Shown: piece after piece, positions 36,178 to 48,740 of the stretch | Numbering within the stretch: position 1 is the first letter of the stretch | How the letters are laid out: the number at the start of each line of letters is the position of its first letter | Assembly: GCF_001642475.1 (NCBI RefSeq) | Contig: NW_019173941.1 | Coordinates: 372,001-436,000, forward strand | Direction: 5' to 3' | Length of the DNA: 64,000 bases | DNA from: Fonsecaea monophora | Lineage: Eukaryota; Ascomycota; Eurotiomycetes; Chaetothyriales; Herpotrichiellaceae | Program-made: the position numbers and the translations under genes | The notes under the pieces: model-generated | What the model was told of the DNA's origin: nothing | Seen by the model: the letters and a program-made list of their open reading frames with translations, nothing else | Databases searched by the model: none

Positions 36178-37302
36178 GGTACGCCTAGCGCAGAGCGCAG
36201 CCCGCTGGCGATGACCAGTGTTGTAGATAAAAATCCGAAAGAAGTAATCAAATGAAATAAAAGATGTTAAAAATGCAAGTAATAACCAAGGTTCCTCCGC
36301 AGTCATGCAGGGTGGGTTTAAAAGCGGCGGGGCAGGTGGGCGTTGCCGTGAGTCTCGGCATCAATTTTTCTACTCGGTATACCTCGCCTGGAGCCGCTTG
36401 GTCGCCACACACTACCGAGTTTGACACTAGGAATTCGACAGAGTACATAGCTCTAATCAAGTCGCCAGCAATAATATCAGTGCCGGATGGTGTGAGCTTT
36501 GCCCCGACCACGTCCTTGACTGCTCTGACGCCCATCTATTGTGTCTTTCGTCCTTCCTTGGATTTGCCGACCTCGAGCACCAAAACCCACGAGTTCCATG
36601 TGGGTGGAGTTGTCCTTCTCCGAAGCTGCATAACGCTATGGACGTAATCCCCGAGTATCTGTTCCTGATCCTGGACCATAAGAGGAACTCTCGACTTCTG
36701 CAGGTTGCCAGAAACAACGTCTGCGGTTCTGCATCGCATCAAGTGTACGAGGGTTTCTGTGTTGCACTGGATGATGCCCCGGGGACAGAGTTGTTGAGGC
36801 TACTTCGCTTTAAGAATTCCTGCACCAGGGCCGTGATCCTCTGCACGCACAAGGGAGCTTCTAGCAGCAGTCAAAGTGAGGTTAAATGAAACCCAGAAAG
36901 GAAAGGCTGAAGGTCAGATTTGGAGAAAGCTCAGGAGGATCGTTTACAAGTAGTACTCAGGTACACCTTGCGTTGTCTGTGCTTGTCCCAATTCGGATAC
37001 AGTCGACAGCCCATCACGTGTTGCACAGGAGGTAATGACGTAGCATTTCTACTCTCCGCAGTCCATTTCTTTGTCTCGCGCGAACCTGAGGACCGCAACC
37101 TTCCGAATCGTGTTTGATCGTTATCCCAGAGTCCACCTATTGCAACCGGGTTGAGAGTGAGCAAGCAAGCTTCGAACCACTCCTCAAAACAAGGGTTTCG
37201 TCCTTCTTCTTCACTTCCTTCCATTTAACAAGGACTCCATACCAGCCTACGTAGCTCTCTCCCCGCATTCCTGAGCTCCAGAATCAGCTCGCACGATATC
37301 GC
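36178..37302. promoter_or_regulatory. Divergent promoter region lys4/fmp46
   Basis: This is 1.1 kb between divergent starts. Frames of 60-127 codons on both strands carry no recognisable motif and no consistent splice partners, so I leave them out. Confidence 0.5.
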
Positions 37303-37942
37303 ATGTGGCAGCCCAAGCCCATGAAAGCTTTCGTATCCAACATGTTTCGCATGGTATGTTCAGAGTCCGGTGACAATTACTACTGCACCTATATACACCC
37401 AGTTCTTTCCCTCCCCTGTGATCAAAGCAACCCCCCCGAACACTCTAAGATTGTCAACGCATCAGGGAAAGAGAGGTAAATAGAAGATTCGAGCTAATCT
37501 AACCATTTCTATCGTCTCGAACCACCAGGCCAAGACCCTCGATGTGATTACCCTGTTCCACAAGCCCTCCCTCCCAGCGAGCGTGCGGGCGCAGACACTC
37601 CTGAAACAGGCCTCCGCGCAAGCCGCTCAGACCGCGACCGAAGACCAGGCCTCGGACCACTCGCACCAGAACAAAACCGTGACCCGAGACCCGTTCGAGC
37701 TGGAAATCACCGAGCAGCCGCCTACGCCGGACCAGCTGAAGAGCATCTTCGAGTATGTCGGCTCAGGTCGCGCGGCGGACCTGGTCAAGGGCGCCGCCAG
37801 CGAGAGTGATGCCCTGAGGAAGGTCAAGCAGGATGGGAGCCTGTTCACGCGCCCTGTCGTCGTGGATTGGAGTGCCGGGAAGGCCGTCATCGGGGATAAG
37901 GACAGCGAGATCTTGAAGCTGCTGAAGGCCGAGCAAAAGTGA
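37303..37942 (+). CDS. fmp46: Fmp46-like mitochondrial redox protein
   Basis: This is a thioredoxin-fold protein of the DUF1687/Fmp46 family, found in mitochondria with a proposed redox role. Two exons, 37303-37353 and 37529-37942, joined across a 175-nt intron (GTATGT...CCACCAG), phase 0, 154 aa. The core reads KTLDVITLFHKPSLPASVRA, then an insert and FELEITEQPPTPDQLKSIFEY. It ends with a Pro-containing thioredoxin-like segment (LFTRPVVVDWSAGKAVIGD). No CxxC pair is present; the family often keeps only one cysteine or none. The start could be any of three in-frame ATGs in exon 1 (37303, 37321 or 37342). Later exon codons are GC-rich. Confidence 0.82.
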
Positions 37943-40534
37943 GGAAAGGGGAGTGGTGGTCGATGACCGATGTCAAACGCCAGTCGTGGAGGAGACAAAA
38001 CCTACGAGCTGCAGCCGGGAAGTTGAGCAAAGTCGAGTGATGGCGGTTATGGGACCACGGGAACTGTACAGGAAAACCTTCGAATCACAATTGGAAGTGG
38101 CCGACGACTACGGTTTGTCCTAGTGCTGTTGATAAAGCTCAATGGAGAGAAGGTTGGTGCAGAGGTGGTCGTTGCTATTGTTGATCCATGGACACAAGTG
38201 GCTTGCCTTCTCGACCTCTTCAAAAGTTCAATGGGTAGTTGCCTTGATGGAATGATATTGACACGATGGTTACGAATTTTAGATCTCCTTCCGGTCCCTG
38301 GATGCCCATGGCTGAGAGCACTCAATCTTAAAGGCTGGAGTGAAGGACTGAGATGAAGATCTGAGTGAAGATGATTTCGTGTTCCCGAATGCCTGACTCG
38401 CCTCGCACTGGCTCTGTTTACTTGGTTTGTGTAAGAGACGTGGAACCTCCCCGGATGCCAGGTCCTTTCCTGCCCCTCGCACGCCGAGTTGACGCTCCGA
38501 CAGTCAGGCATGTCGCGCTGGTAGAGAAATCGGTTTCTAACCGCTGCAAAGCACGTCCCAGAGTCGTTTCGTCGGCATTGATGGTTGGCGCAAAGCACAC
38601 ACACCTGGTTTAGTCTATTCTCCTGCACACCAATACTCCGTCCTGATCCCCCTGCGCCATGGCCACGCAATCTTTACCAGAATGTTCACGAGCTAGGTCA
38701 GTTTGAAGTATCGGATTGCTGCTCTGATCCACCCAGTTGGGACGCAATCACAAGGTCAAGAACCTATTCGTATACCTTTTCCAAATTGGAGTTGCTTCCC
38801 CTGGTCTTGTCTTTGGATTGTTTGAGATTGCAGAGACGCTTCTGTTGTGATATTGCACGTCCGTCCTCTTGTCATATCTCCGCACTTCAGATTCTGCGCC
38901 GAGTTGTTCCACAGAGACGGGCCGGAATCACAACGTCATGTAAGCCCCTGAGTCCAGCGCGTAGGTCAGCCTGCTCTCAGATGTGGCCAAGGAGACAGAG
39001 ACAACCCAGCTAACATCACAATATCAAATCAAGAGGTCGGGGTTGAGACCTTGGCACCAAGGAAGGCTGTGCAGAGAAAGGAGATCCACCCCCAGCTTCA
39101 AGTTCAGCCTGGCAACGAACACACAACTGCCTCCCTCCTTGTAAGTAAGAATCCGGACAGAATCGACAGTAAGTCTAGGTCCGGAGGCTGCTGGTGTCTT
39201 CATGTAAGGTACGACAGTCCGATTCGCGTTCGGCGCTGGCTGCGAGACGGAGAGCAGCCGGGAGAATGTCTGGTGGCTTCGCCCAAGCAGGGCTCTGCGG
39301 TCTTGAATGTCTTGGGCCCATTGGCGCTCGTGACACGTCCCCTACATGGACATTGAGACATGGCCCGAAAAAGTCTGCGATCTGGGCATCCAAGACTCTA
39401 ATCAAGGGGTAAACACGATGAATCCGCATGGCTGTTTCGGAGTGTAAGGAACATGGGAAAGGGGATAGAAACAAGAGGCACGAGGGGATGTAGGCTTCGT
39501 CAAAGAAGTGGGATCTCTGAGGATCTCGCCGAGTCAACCAAGGCCGATAGCCTGGAAGAGGCCTTGTGAGCAACAGTGGTGACGTGTACCAGGAGGTAAG
39601 GAGCCATAATTGCTATCTGGGCACGATGCTCGGCGGCTGGGCAGTAGAAGCGGGATGGCGAGGGAGTGGTGGAGCGAGAGATAGCTGGAAAATGCAGGCT
39701 TCAGCTGCAGCATATGCTGTATGGAGCGATCGAGTGCGAGGTAGCGGCAATGAGTGAGTTATTCATGGTGTGAGAGACGGACAATGTGAACAATTGGAGA
39801 GGCTGGGAGTTGGTGTTTTACGCACTTTGGGTAACGGCAGACGCACAAGGTGCGTATCTAGCTGCATTCCGGAGTGCTGGGTTAAGGCATTCCTGTCAAG
39901 GGGGCCCCGCCAAGTCCCTCCAGCCCAGGCGTCATAGCCGCCAAGTTGCATACCTAAGGTACCGATGAGCTCACCTGGGAGCCTGGAGACCGCCCCAAGC
40001 TTCCGCCACGTCCCGGCTATGGTCGCGGCGTTGGGGGGGAGGCTGTCCTTGGGGCGTCGCAAGTCACGCAACGTGCATTCCCGAGATGCAAGACAAGACA
40101 AGGAACAACCGGACACAGGAATCAAAGAAAATCCACTCCACCCTGGTGACTATGTTATCCTTCGTGCATCTCCTCTGTCCTGCAAGTTCTTTCTCCGGTT
40201 CCTGACAAACTGACCAAAATTGTTCTGTACAATAGATTCGCTCTCCTACTCTCCCTTGCTCACCAAACCAACCTGTCACTCGCTATTCTGCTCCACCTTT
40301 TAACGGCTGCCCGCCTCGTCATCTGCGGATCTGGGATCTGCGGCAAGGATCAAGATCGCCCCCACGTCAACCAACCGAACCAATCCAACAAAGCGGCATC
40401 AATCACTTCTCGTATAGAAGAACAAATAGTTTTCCTGGTGATTCTTTGGCGATAAGGCGCAAGAGAGCCGTTCCTCCCTCAATTTCACCGCCTGCGCAAA
40501 TTTCCTCGCGTCTCACAGCATCTCTCCCATCACA
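37943..40534. other. 2.6 kb intergenic, no supported gene
   Basis: A 207-codon minus-strand frame at 38047-38670 and a 142-codon plus-strand frame overlapping it are Arg/Ser-rich, lack any known motif and look random. The part before 40535 (CT-rich, 40200-40530) should be the promoter and leader of the GH76 gene. Confidence 0.5.
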
Positions 40535-41969
40535 ATGAAACCCTTTCGAAGAAGACAGAACCTGCATGTGGCGTTATCAGCGATACTAGTGGCGCAAAGT
40601 GCCCTTGCGATAGAGCTTGACATCTCCAGTACCGACTCAGTCAAAGCCGCCGCGAAAATTGTTGCGAATGAAATGGTGTCGTATTACACAGGCTACCGAC
40701 CTGGAGATGTCCCTGGAAATCTTCCTGCTCCATACTACTGGTGGGAAGCTGGCGCAATGTTTGGAGCACTCATTGACTACTGGTACTTCACCGGAGACGA
40801 CTCATTCAATGAGATCACGACCCAAGCCATGCTCCATCAAGTTGGCCCTGACAAAGATTTCATGCCACCCAACCAGACCAAGACTGAAGGGAACGACGAC
40901 CAAGCCTTCTGGGGAATGGCCGCTCTCTCTGCGGCAGAGAACGTCTTTCCCAATCCTCCAGAAGACCAGCCACAATGGCTGGCTCTTGCTCAGGCCGTTT
41001 TCAACACGCAGGCAGCGCGATGGGATACGAGCTCGTGTGGAGGTGGACTGAAGTGGCAGATTTTTTCGTTCAATGGCGGGTACAATTATAAGAACACCAT
41101 CTCCAACGGATGCTTTTTCAACATGGGTGCTCGCCTTGCGGTCTACACCGGAAACCAGACGTATGCCGATTGGGCAGATCGCATGTGGGACTGGGTTTCA
41201 GCAGTTGGGTTGCGAGACGCGGAGTACAACTTTTTCGATGGGAGTGATGATACTCTCAACTGCACCCAACTCGATCACATCCAATGGACATACAACGCCG
41301 GCACGTTTCTGGTTGGGGCAGCCAACATGTACAACTTCGTAAGTCGACCTTCCACGGTCATTCGACCTGTCTTACTGACCTTTTTCAACGCAGACAGGAG
41401 GTAGTCCGGTTTGGGAGGAAAGGATAAATGGGATCATCGGAAGGCTGAACGTCTTCCTGCACGACAATATTCTGAAGGAAGTTGCATGTGAAGGCGTCAA
41501 TCCCGACGGGTCCGATACCTGTAATATCGATCAGCGCTCGTTCAAGGCTTACCTGGCTCGGTGGATGGCAGCAACTATGGTCAGAGCACCCTTCACGTAT
41601 CCTCTCCTGAAACCCATCTTGGAAACAACGGCTGCAGCTGCAGCTTCAACCTGCACAGGAGGCATCAATGGCACTTCATGTGGAATGAAATGGTGGGTGG
41701 GCCAATTCGATGGCAGTACTGGGGTTGGTGAACAAATGTCAGCCCTGGAAGTCATTCAATCCAATCTGGTCACCCAGGTTGCTGGTCCCGTCACTCAAGA
41801 CTCCGGTGGAACCAGTAAGGGAGATCCCAATGCTGGCACCACAAGCCCCATTGGTCCAGAGGATCTGAACCAAGAGAAGGTTACCACAGCGGATAAGGCT
41901 GGCGCCGCGATCTTGACTGTTATGTTGATTTTCTTCATTGTGGGAGGCGCCTGGTGGATTGTTCTTTAG
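40535..41969 (+). CDS. GH76 alpha-1,6-mannanase, Dfg5/Dcw1 type, GPI-anchored
   Basis: Dfg5/Dcw1 proteins act at the cell surface and are thought to transfer GPI-anchored mannoproteins onto wall glucan. Two exons, 40535-41338 and 41394-41969 (55-nt intron), 459 aa. A signal peptide spans residues ~1-26 (basic start, then HVALSAILVAQSALA). The GH76 body has PYYWWEAGAMFGALIDYW and the catalytic Asp pair in GNDDQAFWGMAALSAAE. It also has CGGGLKWQ, NTISNGCFFNMGARLA and WTYNAGTFLVGAANMY. Several N-glycosylation sequons and paired Cys are present. The C-terminus is a Ser/Thr/Gly/Pro stretch and a hydrophobic tail (AAILTVMLIFFIVGGAWWIVL), typical of GPI attachment. Confidence 0.94.
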
Positions 41970-42403
41970 ACCTCAGATTGTTGTGTTCGACACGACCAGC
42001 ATTGCTTGCGAAAGCTAGACAGCGGAGGACATACGCTATGATTTGGCGAACTGCATCACCACGGCGTTGCGCTGCCTGAGATTGGCGGCTGTGGATTTGT
42101 TTGTGTCTAGCAAGGATGGTTAGATGCTTGGGGCATACTGGAGAATGTTTGCAACCCCGAGCTGAAGAGGCGTCTTAGGGAAGCTGGCATTCCCTCTCAT
42201 GAGAAAGAATTTGCCGACGCCCAGGGAGGAGTTGGTGGTCCAGCATTCGGCAATGGGCGTTCGGGGAACAGCAACAATCCATCCAAATCTGCGCAAATCT
42301 CATGCGAGCGCGGGTAACTGGGGGTACTTTCAACGTATTGTTTGCAGAATTTTGTACAGATGGCTTGGTCCAAGATCGCCTCCCAGATGCAATGGACAGA
42401 ATT
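41970..42403. other. Convergent intergenic, GH76 and cbp4
   Basis: 434 bp between two converging stop codons. Only 3' UTRs and terminators are expected. No clear signal. Confidence 0.5.
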
Positions 42404-42903
42404 TTACTTCCCTTCCGCTTGTGCTCGTCTCATCTGCTCCCGAATACTCCCTCTATCCGTTCCCTCTTCTGCTTCTTTTCTTATCCTGTCGGCCTTTTCC
42501 TTCTTCTCAGCTTCCGCGGCGACAATCCATACCGGTTTATCTGATTTGGAATATTCGATTAATTTGGAGACGAACTCTTCGTTGTTCTTGAGCCGTTGTT
42601 CTCGCAGTTCGAGATTGCGCTTTTGGAGATCGGGGTTGAAGCGTTTGAAGACTTCGCCCTCCGCGGGTGTTACGCTGAGGCACGCATGTCAGATACCGTG
42701 GCATCTCAAGCACACACATCATCTGAGCGAGGCAATAGCTGGGAGACAACGAGGAAGTCGGCGGGTGAGGTCAAGTCTTACTAGTACATCAATGCTGGAC
42801 CTCCAGCGCAGCAGAGCACCAAGCTAGGGTAGCGCAGAGACGTCAGCATGAAATCAGTCGGAGGAAAAAGTTGGACTCACACTCCGGCCATTTTAGTGTA
42901 CAT
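42404..42903 (-). CDS. cbp4: Cbp4, cytochrome bc1 complex assembly factor
   Basis: Cbp4 is a small inner-membrane protein that joins Cbp3-Cbp6 and newly made cytochrome b in early assembly of complex III. The gene is easy to miss, being split into exons of 23 nt (42881-42903), 42 nt (42782-42823) and 271 nt (42404-42674). Introns are 57 and 107 nt with GT-AG ends. The join gives 111 aa: MYTKMAGVLVLCCAGGPALM, then YYVTPAEGEVFKRFNPDLQK. This has the family's N-terminal membrane segment, the GGPAL turn and the FKRxNPDLQKR motif. SKSDKPVWIVAAEAEKK and a charged helical tail follow. Start and phases are consistent throughout. It converges with the GH76 gene. Confidence 0.88.
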
Positions 42904-44190
42904 CCATCCTCGTGAAGCCATTGTGGTTGAACTTGTCTTCTCGACCGTCGTTCAACGGGGCCGTTCGAGGGAAACTGTGGACGCCTTGGTCCTGGCTCAA
43001 TTACAACACATTCGCCGAGAAATCATTGGATGGTGATTGGAACAGGACGGTAAGCAGACACAAAATCAACGAAACCACGGTCTGCAATGGTCTGCACCTG
43101 AAATAGATGAGGTTAAAGGTGCGGGCGTCGCGGTCGAGGTTCATGATGCATCACCATTTCTTTGTACTTGGCGGGCTCTGATTGGCGAGTGAGCTCAACC
43201 ACCACTTTTCGATTTAGGGGTTTGCAGGGGGGGCCACGCGCATCCCCTAGCACTGACAAGCAGGATTCAAGGCCGTGGATCCATATTGTACTCGTACGAA
43301 AACACGGGAGTTGATGAGTCTAGGCTACACTGAAAGCTGGCCACAAACAACGTCGTCTGAGCCATTTAGGTTGTCGCTAAGTGCAATCAATTCGAATCAG
43401 AGAACCATATGTGCCATGATACGAGGAGATCCAAGTCAACATGGGGTGAAGTGCGCCATTAATGCACGATTGTTCGGCAAACCGAGGCAGCGATCAGTGC
43501 GCAAATCGTGCAGCCTGGCGGTCTAACTCTGCACAAAGTTGCGAATACTAATCCTAGTAATGAACAAGTGGTTCTGATGTAAGGTCGCCTAGAGCACAGC
43601 CTCTTTTTACTTGGAAGGCCGAAGACAAGCCATCATCCGTCAGCCGGAATCTGAAGGTGGTGGTGGGTGGTAATTAACTAGTAAATTGCCACATCCTCCG
43701 AACCCGTGTTCTTGGGAATATTTAGTAGTTGTACGTGACTTGAGTAGGTACTGGGCAGTGAGTCCTTGTATTTCGTTATTCAATTCTCCTGGAGTTGGGT
43801 GACTACAAGTATTTGACTGCGCCGTTATCTATCACGTGCTTGCGCTGGTGAACTGAAACAAGTTGGTGGCGCTGCTGCTCGTCTCAGAAATCCAGAATCC
43901 CTGGTCGGGGCCCGGCCTCTTCCCAGCATCGGTGGTGCGCTTGTCGCAGGTCCAAGCGCCAGATTTACCAGCCCTCGTCAGCTTTGCACTTCCAACCTCC
44001 GTCTCAATCTATCTTTCATCCCCATCAGCATCCCAAGACTCTCAACCTCATCCAAGAACTTGTTTCTCTACGCACATTACTCCGATCTGTCGACCGTTGT
44101 CACCATCTAGGCACCCCTGAAACCCCCTATTACCGACTTCGTCCCTTTCTCAATCCTACCTCATCCCTCTCCCAGACCAGCACTATCAAA
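42904..44190. other. Divergent intergenic, cbp4 and synaptobrevin promoters
   Basis: This is 1.3 kb without a supported gene. The last ~200 bp before 44191 are CT-rich and probably the synaptobrevin leader. Confidence 0.5.
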
Positions 44191-44848
44191 ATGGCTTCAG
44201 AAGCGCCTTACGATCCCTATATACCTGCTGGCGGACAAGGCGGCGCACAGCCGGCCAGCAACCAGAGAACAGCTGCCTTGCAAGCGGTACGTGATTGATG
44301 GCCCAGATGCCAGGGCATACGAAAGACGATATTGGGGTTGAGTGACGGTCGATCTTGCCGGCTGCAGTGTCGCAGATGGATCTTATGTTGCGAATTCCAT
44401 CAGCGCACGCTGGCTGAAACCCACCGAGTCGAACGCTGTCAACTGCCATAGATTCATCGTTGAAATGATAGGATCTTATCCAATCTCGACTCGCCATCCT
44501 CATCCTCTGGTTGGGCTGAAAGCTGACATGTTCATCTCACAGCAAATCGATGATACCGTCGGTGTTATGCGTGAGAATATCAACAAGGTATCGCAAAGAG
44601 GCGAGCGACTGGACTCGCTGCAAGATAAGACCGACAACCTCGCCGTTTCCGCACAGGGCTTCCGCAGAGGGGCAAACCGAGTCCGAAAACAGATGTGGTG
44701 GAAGGACATGAAGATGCGCATGTGTTTGATCGTCGGCATCATCGTGCTACTCATTGTCATTATTGTCCCAGCAGGTATGCCTCTTCCCCTCGCTTCGTAT
44801 GCATTACGCGAGTGCTAACTTGCTTTTTCAGTGGTCGCCACACGATAA
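44191..44848 (+). CDS. Synaptobrevin (v-SNARE, Snc1/SynA type)
   Basis: This R-SNARE sits on secretory and endocytic vesicles and pairs with plasma-membrane t-SNAREs for fusion at growing tips. Three exons: 44191-44286, 44543-44774 and 44832-44848, total 114 aa. A Pro/Gly-rich 30-residue head leads into the SNARE helix (QIDDTVGVMRENINKVSQRG...), whose zero-layer Arg lies in VSQRGERLDSL. The basic juxtamembrane stretch is RRGANRVRKQMWWKDMKMR, and a single tail anchor LIVGIIVLLIVIIV ends the protein with VVATR. The first intron has 256 nt, about four times the local norm. The last coding exon has 17 nt. Confidence 0.95.
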
Positions 44849-45999
44849 ACGCACAACCCCTTTTTGAACGACACCTGCCTTCTTTTTACTTGGAACATTA
44901 CGACAGCACAGTCTTCCCAACGTTGGAGGAAACACGTGAAAGCGAGAACAACAGCGAAAGCGAAAGCGTGAACGAGAGCTCTTTCTGAACAGTGCTCGCA
45001 AGCAGCGCGCTTATGGCGGGACGATAGGATGGGATGGAGCTACACTTGTTACAATAATGCACACTGGGCTTTTTTCCCCTTGTCAGTTGGGCGTTCAATA
45101 AAATGGATTCTGCCATGAGTTCTGCGATTGAATCCCTGCAATGTTTTATCTTGCTGATATCCCGAGGGAAGATTATTCGTGCAGGCTCACTTATCAGTTT
45201 TCCCCAGTACTCGCACAATAGGCAAGGCAACTTCAGAAGCCGTCTAAGGATGATCCCGTCATCTATAAAACACTTCCAGCGCAATTTCAAAGCCTTCACT
45301 GCGTTCTTCGCGAGATACGACTTTTGAGCAAAGAATCTCGACTGGGGTAGGCTCGAGTAAATTTTTCAACGCCTGCACAGTTGGAAGAGCACAGTCCAGG
45401 TCCGCTAGATAAAGAAACGAGTGCTTGCAAATGACGATCGGCCTCTTCAGGCTAGAATGCCAGTGCCATGCGTTCATCATGCAGCAAGGCGGCGAAGAGA
45501 ATTTTCCAGACAAAAAATTTTTCCCTCAGATGCAGCCGTTCCTCGTAGAGTTGGTCGCAGCGCCGGGCACGCCACCCATTAATTCGGAGTAGCGGTGGCC
45601 GCACAGGCACGGCTGGCAATGGGTTTCTGGGCTGGCACGGCTGGTGGGCTTCGAAGTTGGGGTTGTGGTTGGTTCTGCCACTAGGCAAACCTCATGCACA
45701 ACAATCATCACCCCGCAAAATATTTTGCTATCGAACAGCTGCGAGTGCAAAGAAAATTTTGACCCAAGACGACGCTGCAGAAGTTTTTTCTTCCCCCAGC
45801 TCTGATCTCGGGCATATGGTTCTTTGGCGTTTCTCTCAATAGACCTGCAGTTGGGTTTTCTCTGTCCTTTTCCCGTGTTTTGATCTCCCCTCTTCCTCGA
45901 ACTCGACTGTCATATTGCGACAAAGACTTTCTGCGTCACCGACATCGGACATTGAACTCCATAGATCTTATCAGCTGCCGCATGACCTGAAAGCCCACG
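44849..45999. other. Intergenic, promoter of arg5,6
   Basis: This is 1.15 kb without a convincing gene. Overlapping minus-strand frames of 70-90 codons at 45259-45923 have no recognisable features. The 200 bp before 46000 are CT-rich. Confidence 0.5.
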
Positions 46000-48740
46000 A
46001 TGTCGGCATTGGGAGCTGCTACTGCGCGAGCAGTCACTCGACGGGCAGCGTCCTCGACCCTTCGTTCTCGAGCTCTCCGCCTTGCTAGACCTTCATATAC
46101 CCCTCTCGCTGTACAGCAGACATCTTCCCGACGAACATATTCCTCCCCGTCGGGATCGTATCCCTCGACGAGGTCAACGGTGGTACAGTTGCTCAGTAAC
46201 ATTGGCTCCAAGAGGGAGGTTCAACAGTACTTGTCACACTTCAGCTCGGTTTCGTCCCAGCAATTTGCAGTCATCAAGGTCGGCGGAGCCATCTTGACCG
46301 AGCATCTGCAGACTCTGTCTTCCGCCCTTGCATTCCTTAACCATGTCGGGCTCTATCCAGTGGTGGTTCACGGTGCTGGGCCACAGCTGAACAAGATTCT
46401 GGAGGATTCCGGGGTCGAACCACATTTTGAGGACGGAATTCGGGTTACAGATCCCAAGACACTGGGCATCGCACGAGCGCTGTTTCTCGAGGAGAATTTA
46501 CGGCTGGTAGAGGAATTGGAGCGTCTAGGTGTTCGAGCCAGACCAATCACCTCTGGGGTTTTTACAGCGGATTATCTTGACAAGGAGAAATACAACCTCG
46601 TGGGCAAGATCAGACGTGTTGATAAGAGACCAATCGAAGCTGCTATCCAGGCAGGATGCCTGCCCATCTTGACGTCCATGGCCGAGACATCGGACGGCCA
46701 GGTCTTGAACGTGAATGCAGATGTCGCGGCCGGGGAGCTAGCGCGAGCGCTCCAGCCTTTGAAGATTGTCTACCTCTCCGAGAAGGGTGGGTTGTTCAAT
46801 GGCGACACGAAGGAGAAGATCTCCGCCATCAACTTGGATGAAGAATATGATCACCTCATGCAACAGTGGTGGGTTCGGCACGGTACCAGGTTGAAGATCA
46901 AGGAGATGAAGGAGCTCCTTATGGATCTGCCTCGCAGCTCGAGCGTTGCCATCATTCACCCAGCTGATTTGCAAAAGGAGCTGTTCACGGATTCTGGAGC
47001 CGGTACTCTGATCCGACGGGGCAACAAAGTTCATGTCAACACCTCTATCGACCAGTTTAAAGACCTCGACAAACTGAAGGAAGTCCTCATTCGTGATCGG
47101 CCCGGACTTGACGCCCCTGCCATTGTGGATCGCTACATCAAGTTCCTCCATACACGAGACTTCAAGGCTTACTTCGATGAACCAATGGAGGCGTTTGCCC
47201 TTGTCCTGCCACCAAGTGCAGAGACAACATTGGCTCAGCTGGCAACCCTGACCATCACCAGGAATGGCTGGCTTACCAACGTAGCAGACAATATCTTCGC
47301 CGCCATCAAGAAGGATTTCCCCAAGCTGATGTGGACTGTCAAGGAAGACGATGAGAACTTGACCTGGTTCTTCGACAAGGCTGATGGTAGTCTCTCCAAA
47401 GATGGCGAAGTCCTCTTCTGGTACGGTCTTGAGACCAGCGATGAGGTTAAGGACCTTATGGTCGAATTCACGAAACACGGCCGTCAGTTGTTTGGCGATA
47501 TCAATCTCGAGGCCAAGCTGCACCGTGCAGCCAGAGCGGCATCCAATGTAGCCAACACTACTACTAAAGGGGTGACACAGAAGCGGACTTTCTCAACGTC
47601 GGCGAATCCATTACGTTCAGCACGACAAGCAAGATATGTCACCAAGCCTGCCCTTTCTATTCGCACATACTCCACAACCAATCCGAACCCGCCTCTTGGT
47701 TCCAAGAACAGCTCCAACAGCAAGCCTTCGCGGGTAGCCCTTATTGGAGCTCGAGGCTATACCGGAAAAGCTCTTATCGACCTCCTTAATCGCCATCCCC
47801 ACATGGATCTGCGTCATGTATCGTCGCGGGAGCTCGCTGGCAGGAAGCTTGAGGGATATGACAGGCGCGAAATCATCTACGAAAACCTGACCGTGGAAGA
47901 CGTTCGACAAATGGAAGAGAATGAAGATGTGGATTGCTGGGTTATGGCCCTGCCCAACGGCGTTTGCAAGCCATTTGTCGATGCCATCGACCAGGTCGGC
48001 AAAAACAGTGTCATTATCGATTTAAGCGCTGACTACAGATTCGATCCGAACTGGACTTATGGTCTACCGGAACTAGTTGACCGGTCCGCCATTGCAAGGG
48101 CTACAAGAATCTCGAACCCAGGCTGCTATGCTACAGCCGCACAATTAGGCATTGCGCCTTTGGTGCCATACTTGGGTGGTCAACCAACAGTGTTCGGCGT
48201 CTCAGGGTATTCAGGTGCAGGCACCAAACCGTCTCCGAAGAACGACGTCAACAATCTCACAGACAATATCATTCCATACAGTCTCACGGACCATATCCAT
48301 GAACGCGAGATCTCCACCCAACTAGGTACATCGGTGGCATTTATACCCCATGTTGCGGTCTGGTTCCAGGGCATCCATCATACAATTAACATCCCGCTCA
48401 ACCAAGAAATGAAGTCTCGCGACATCCGAACACTTTATCAAGACCGCTATGCCGGGGAAAAACTGTTGAAGATTATTGGTGAAGCGCCCCTTGTGAAGAA
48501 CATCGCCAAAAAGCACGGTGTGGAAGTTGGCGGGTTTGCAGTCCACAGCAGTGGAAAGAGAGTGGTCGTTTGCGCAACAATTGACAACCTTTTGAAAGGA
48601 GCAGCAACACAGTGTCTTCGTAAGTCTCAGGTCCCCGGTTGAATCGTGATGCCCCCTACATATACTGACATTCTATCTGCACAGAAAACATGAATTTGGC
48701 TCTGGGGTATGGGGAGTACGAGGGTATTCCCATTGAGTAG
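46000..48740 (+). CDS. arg5,6: Arg5,6: acetylglutamate kinase / N-acetyl-gamma-glutamyl-phosphate reductase
   Basis: This is a mitochondrial precursor for two successive steps of ornithine and arginine synthesis. Exons 46000-48619 and 48685-48740, 891 aa. Residues 1-50 are an Arg/Ser/Ala targeting peptide (RRAASSTLRSRALRLARP). The kinase starts at VIKVGGAILTEHL, with PVVVHGAGPQLN and FTADYLDKEKYNLVGKIRRV. A NAT-like segment follows (KFLHTRDFKAYFDEPMEAFA). A second basic, Ser/Thr-rich linker, around residues 525-575 (QKRTFSTSANPLRSARQARY), has the look of an internal processing signal. The reductase has VALIGARGYTGKALIDLLN and the active-site Cys in ISNPGCYATAAQLG, followed by GVSGYSGAGTKPSPKND. 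Neurospora calls it arg-6. The short last exon codes for the conserved QNMNLALGYGEYEGIP end. Confidence 0.97.

Noticed and set aside
38047..38670. 207-codon minus-strand frame
   Set aside because: Arg/Ser/His-rich without motif, overlapped by a plus-strand frame of similar quality; looks like chance.
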